Under the pieces are notes generated by a model. The model ran no database searches and was not told the DNA's origin. It worked only from the letters and a program-made list of their open reading frames with translations. Shown here in pieces: positions 5,869-6,809 of a stretch of DNA of 6,809 bases; positions within the stretch are counted from its first letter, which is position 1, and each line of letters opens with the position of its first letter. Source of the DNA: Solirubrobacteraceae bacterium (GTDB lineage Bacteria > Actinomycetota > Thermoleophilia > Solirubrobacterales > Solirubrobacteraceae); NCBI GenBank assembly GCA_030149625.1, contig JASLHP010000399.1, positions 1 through 6,809 on the forward strand, in the 5' to 3' direction. A program made the position numbers and the translations under genes.

Positions 5869-6809
5869 GCGACCGCCCCCGCCAGCGGCGGCCGCTCGAC
5901 GGGCGCGAGCTCGATCTGCCGCTCGCCAGCGCCCGTCGCGCCCTCGACGTCCACCAGCCGTCCTTCCTCGCGCACGCGCCGCACGACCGTCGCCAGCACC
6001 GTCTGCGCCATCGGCGCGAGTGCGGACAGCGGTTGGTGGCGGTTGCGGTGCTCGTCCAGGTCGACCTGCGCGAGACCGTCCAGCCCGAGCTCGCGCCACG
6101 CGTCGATCAGCATCGCGATCTCGACGCCGTAGCCGGTCGCGAACGGCAGCGCCTCGAGCAGCTCTCGCCGCGCCGCCACCTCGCCGGCGAGCGGCTGGCG
6201 CACGCCCGCGAGCTCGGGGTAGAAAAGCGCGAGCGCCGGCCGCGCGGTCAGGTGGTTGACGCGGCCGCCGCCGTCGCGTGAGCCGTGATCACGCTCAGCG
6301 CTACCGTCGGGCCCCGCCCCCGTGCGGGCGCCGGCGGCGGTGCCATCCCACGTGAGCGGCCGACGATAGAACGCCTTTGCGAACGCCACGCCGGGCTCGC
6401 ACACGAGCGCCCCGATCAGACCGGTGGCGAAGTGCGCCGAGAAGCCCTCGGTGTCGGCGTCGAGGAAGCACACGAGCTCGCCTTCGAGCGCCGAGAGCGC
6501 GCGCCACATGGCGTCGCCCTTGCCGAGCACGGGTCCGTGCTCGGGCAGCAGCTCGGCCTCCTGCCATACGGTCGCGCCGGCGCGCGCGGCGACCGCGGCG
6601 GTGCCGTCGGCGGAGGCGGCGTCGACGACCACGATCTCGTCGACCGCGCCCAGCCGGCGCAGCATCACGAGCTCGGCCACGATCTCCCCCACCGTCGCGG
6701 CACATTCGCGTGCGGGCAGGCACACGGACACGGTCCGCGTGCGCTCAGCGGCGATCCGCCGCGCCGGGTAGAGCGAATGATGGAAGGTGCGGGCTTCGGC
6801 CCAGCGCTC
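5865..6809 (-). CDS. gpgS: Glucosyl-3-phosphoglycerate synthase (5' end cut by window)
   Basis: There are 314 visible residues; the frame is open to the window edge, where ERWAEARTFHHSLYP matches the usual region just before the catalytic fold, so only a few N-terminal residues should be missing. The GTG at 6731 is an internal codon, not the start. The enzyme is a GT-A fold retaining glycosyltransferase (GT81) that moves glucose from an NDP-sugar to 3-phosphoglycerate, the first step to glucosylglycerate or methylglucose lipopolysaccharides. Visible motifs are VSVCLPARE, EIVVVDAASADGT (sugar nucleotide site), GKGDAMWRAL, the metal-binding DAD in VCFLDADTEGF, KAFYRRP, GGGRVNHLTARP, QPLAGEVAARRE (phosphoglycerate site), GYGVEIAMLID and the DEHRNRHQPL histidine region. 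The linker between FYRRP and GGGRV is about 27 residues and Gly/Asp/Arg-rich, roughly 15 longer than in the mycobacterial enzyme as I remember it. First gene of the overlapping pair with the HAD phosphatase. Mannosyl-transfer activity is possible too. Confidence 0.93.
   Translation of the reverse strand, partial: ERWAEARTFHHSLYPARRIAAERTRTVSVCLPARECAATVGEIVAELVMLRRLGAVDEIVVVDAASADGTAAVAARAGATVWQEAELLPEHGPVLGKGDAMWRALSALEGELVCFLDADTEGFSAHFATGLIGALVCEPGVAFAKAFYRRPLTWDGTAAGARTGAGPDGSAERDHGSRDGGGRVNHLTARPALALFYPELAGVRQPLAGEVAARRELLEALPFATGYGVEIAMLIDAWRELGLDGLAQVDLDEHRNRHQPLSALAPMAQTVLATVVRRVREEGRLVDVEGATGAGERQIELAPVERPPLAGAVA

Noticed and set aside
5101..6132. Long plus-strand open frame opposite the phosphatase and gpgS
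   Set aside because: It is an Arg/Ala/His-rich shadow with no domain signal, while the minus strand carries two genes with complete catalytic motifs.

Overview
The window appears to join two unrelated bacterial backgrounds. Bases 1 to about 1340 have moderate GC (about 60% by eye) and look alphaproteobacterial, most like a sphingomonad: the 3' end of a LuxI-type acyl-homoserine-lactone synthase, a phytanoyl-CoA dioxygenase family gene 2 nt downstream, and the DNA-binding half of a GntR/FadR-type regulator. From about 1340 to 6809 the GC rises to above 70% and the genes look actinobacterial, most like Thermoleophilia/Solirubrobacterales. They include a LigD-type NHEJ polymerase, Nei2-type glycosylase, an unusual GpsA and a GpgS/HAD phosphatase pair. 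Both taxonomic guesses come from protein and composition style, not from a search.

Layout: LuxI-like 3' end (1-276, +), PhyH dioxygenase (279-1037, +), short gap, truncated GntR regulator (1160 to about 1341, +), abrupt junction, LigD polymerase domain missing its 3' end (about 1341-2390, -), short glycerate-kinase-like gene (about 2411-2911, +), an imperfect tandem repeat of about 47 bp between two converging genes, Nei2-like endonuclease VIII (3050-3826, -), GpsA glycerol-3-phosphate dehydrogenase (3909-5024, +), HAD glucosyl/mannosyl-3-phosphoglycerate phosphatase (5047-5868, -), and GpgS glucosyl-3-phosphoglycerate synthase (5865 to window end, -, 5' cut by the window).

The junction at about 1340 breaks two converging genes at once: the GntR loses its whole effector domain and the LigD loses its tail. 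No transposase, integrase or att-like repeat was seen beside it. The simplest reading is a chimeric clone or assembly join, so the two sides should not be read as one neighbourhood without checking.

On the left, the synthase and dioxygenase form a tight pair that may make and modify a quorum signal. On the right, gpgS and the phosphatase overlap by 4 nt and would turn NDP-glucose plus 3-phosphoglycerate into glucosylglycerate. LigD polymerase and Nei2 are DNA-repair enzymes. GpsA supplies glycerol-3-phosphate for lipids. The glycerate-kinase-like protein lacks most of the middle of the enzyme and its signature motifs are altered, so its function is unknown.
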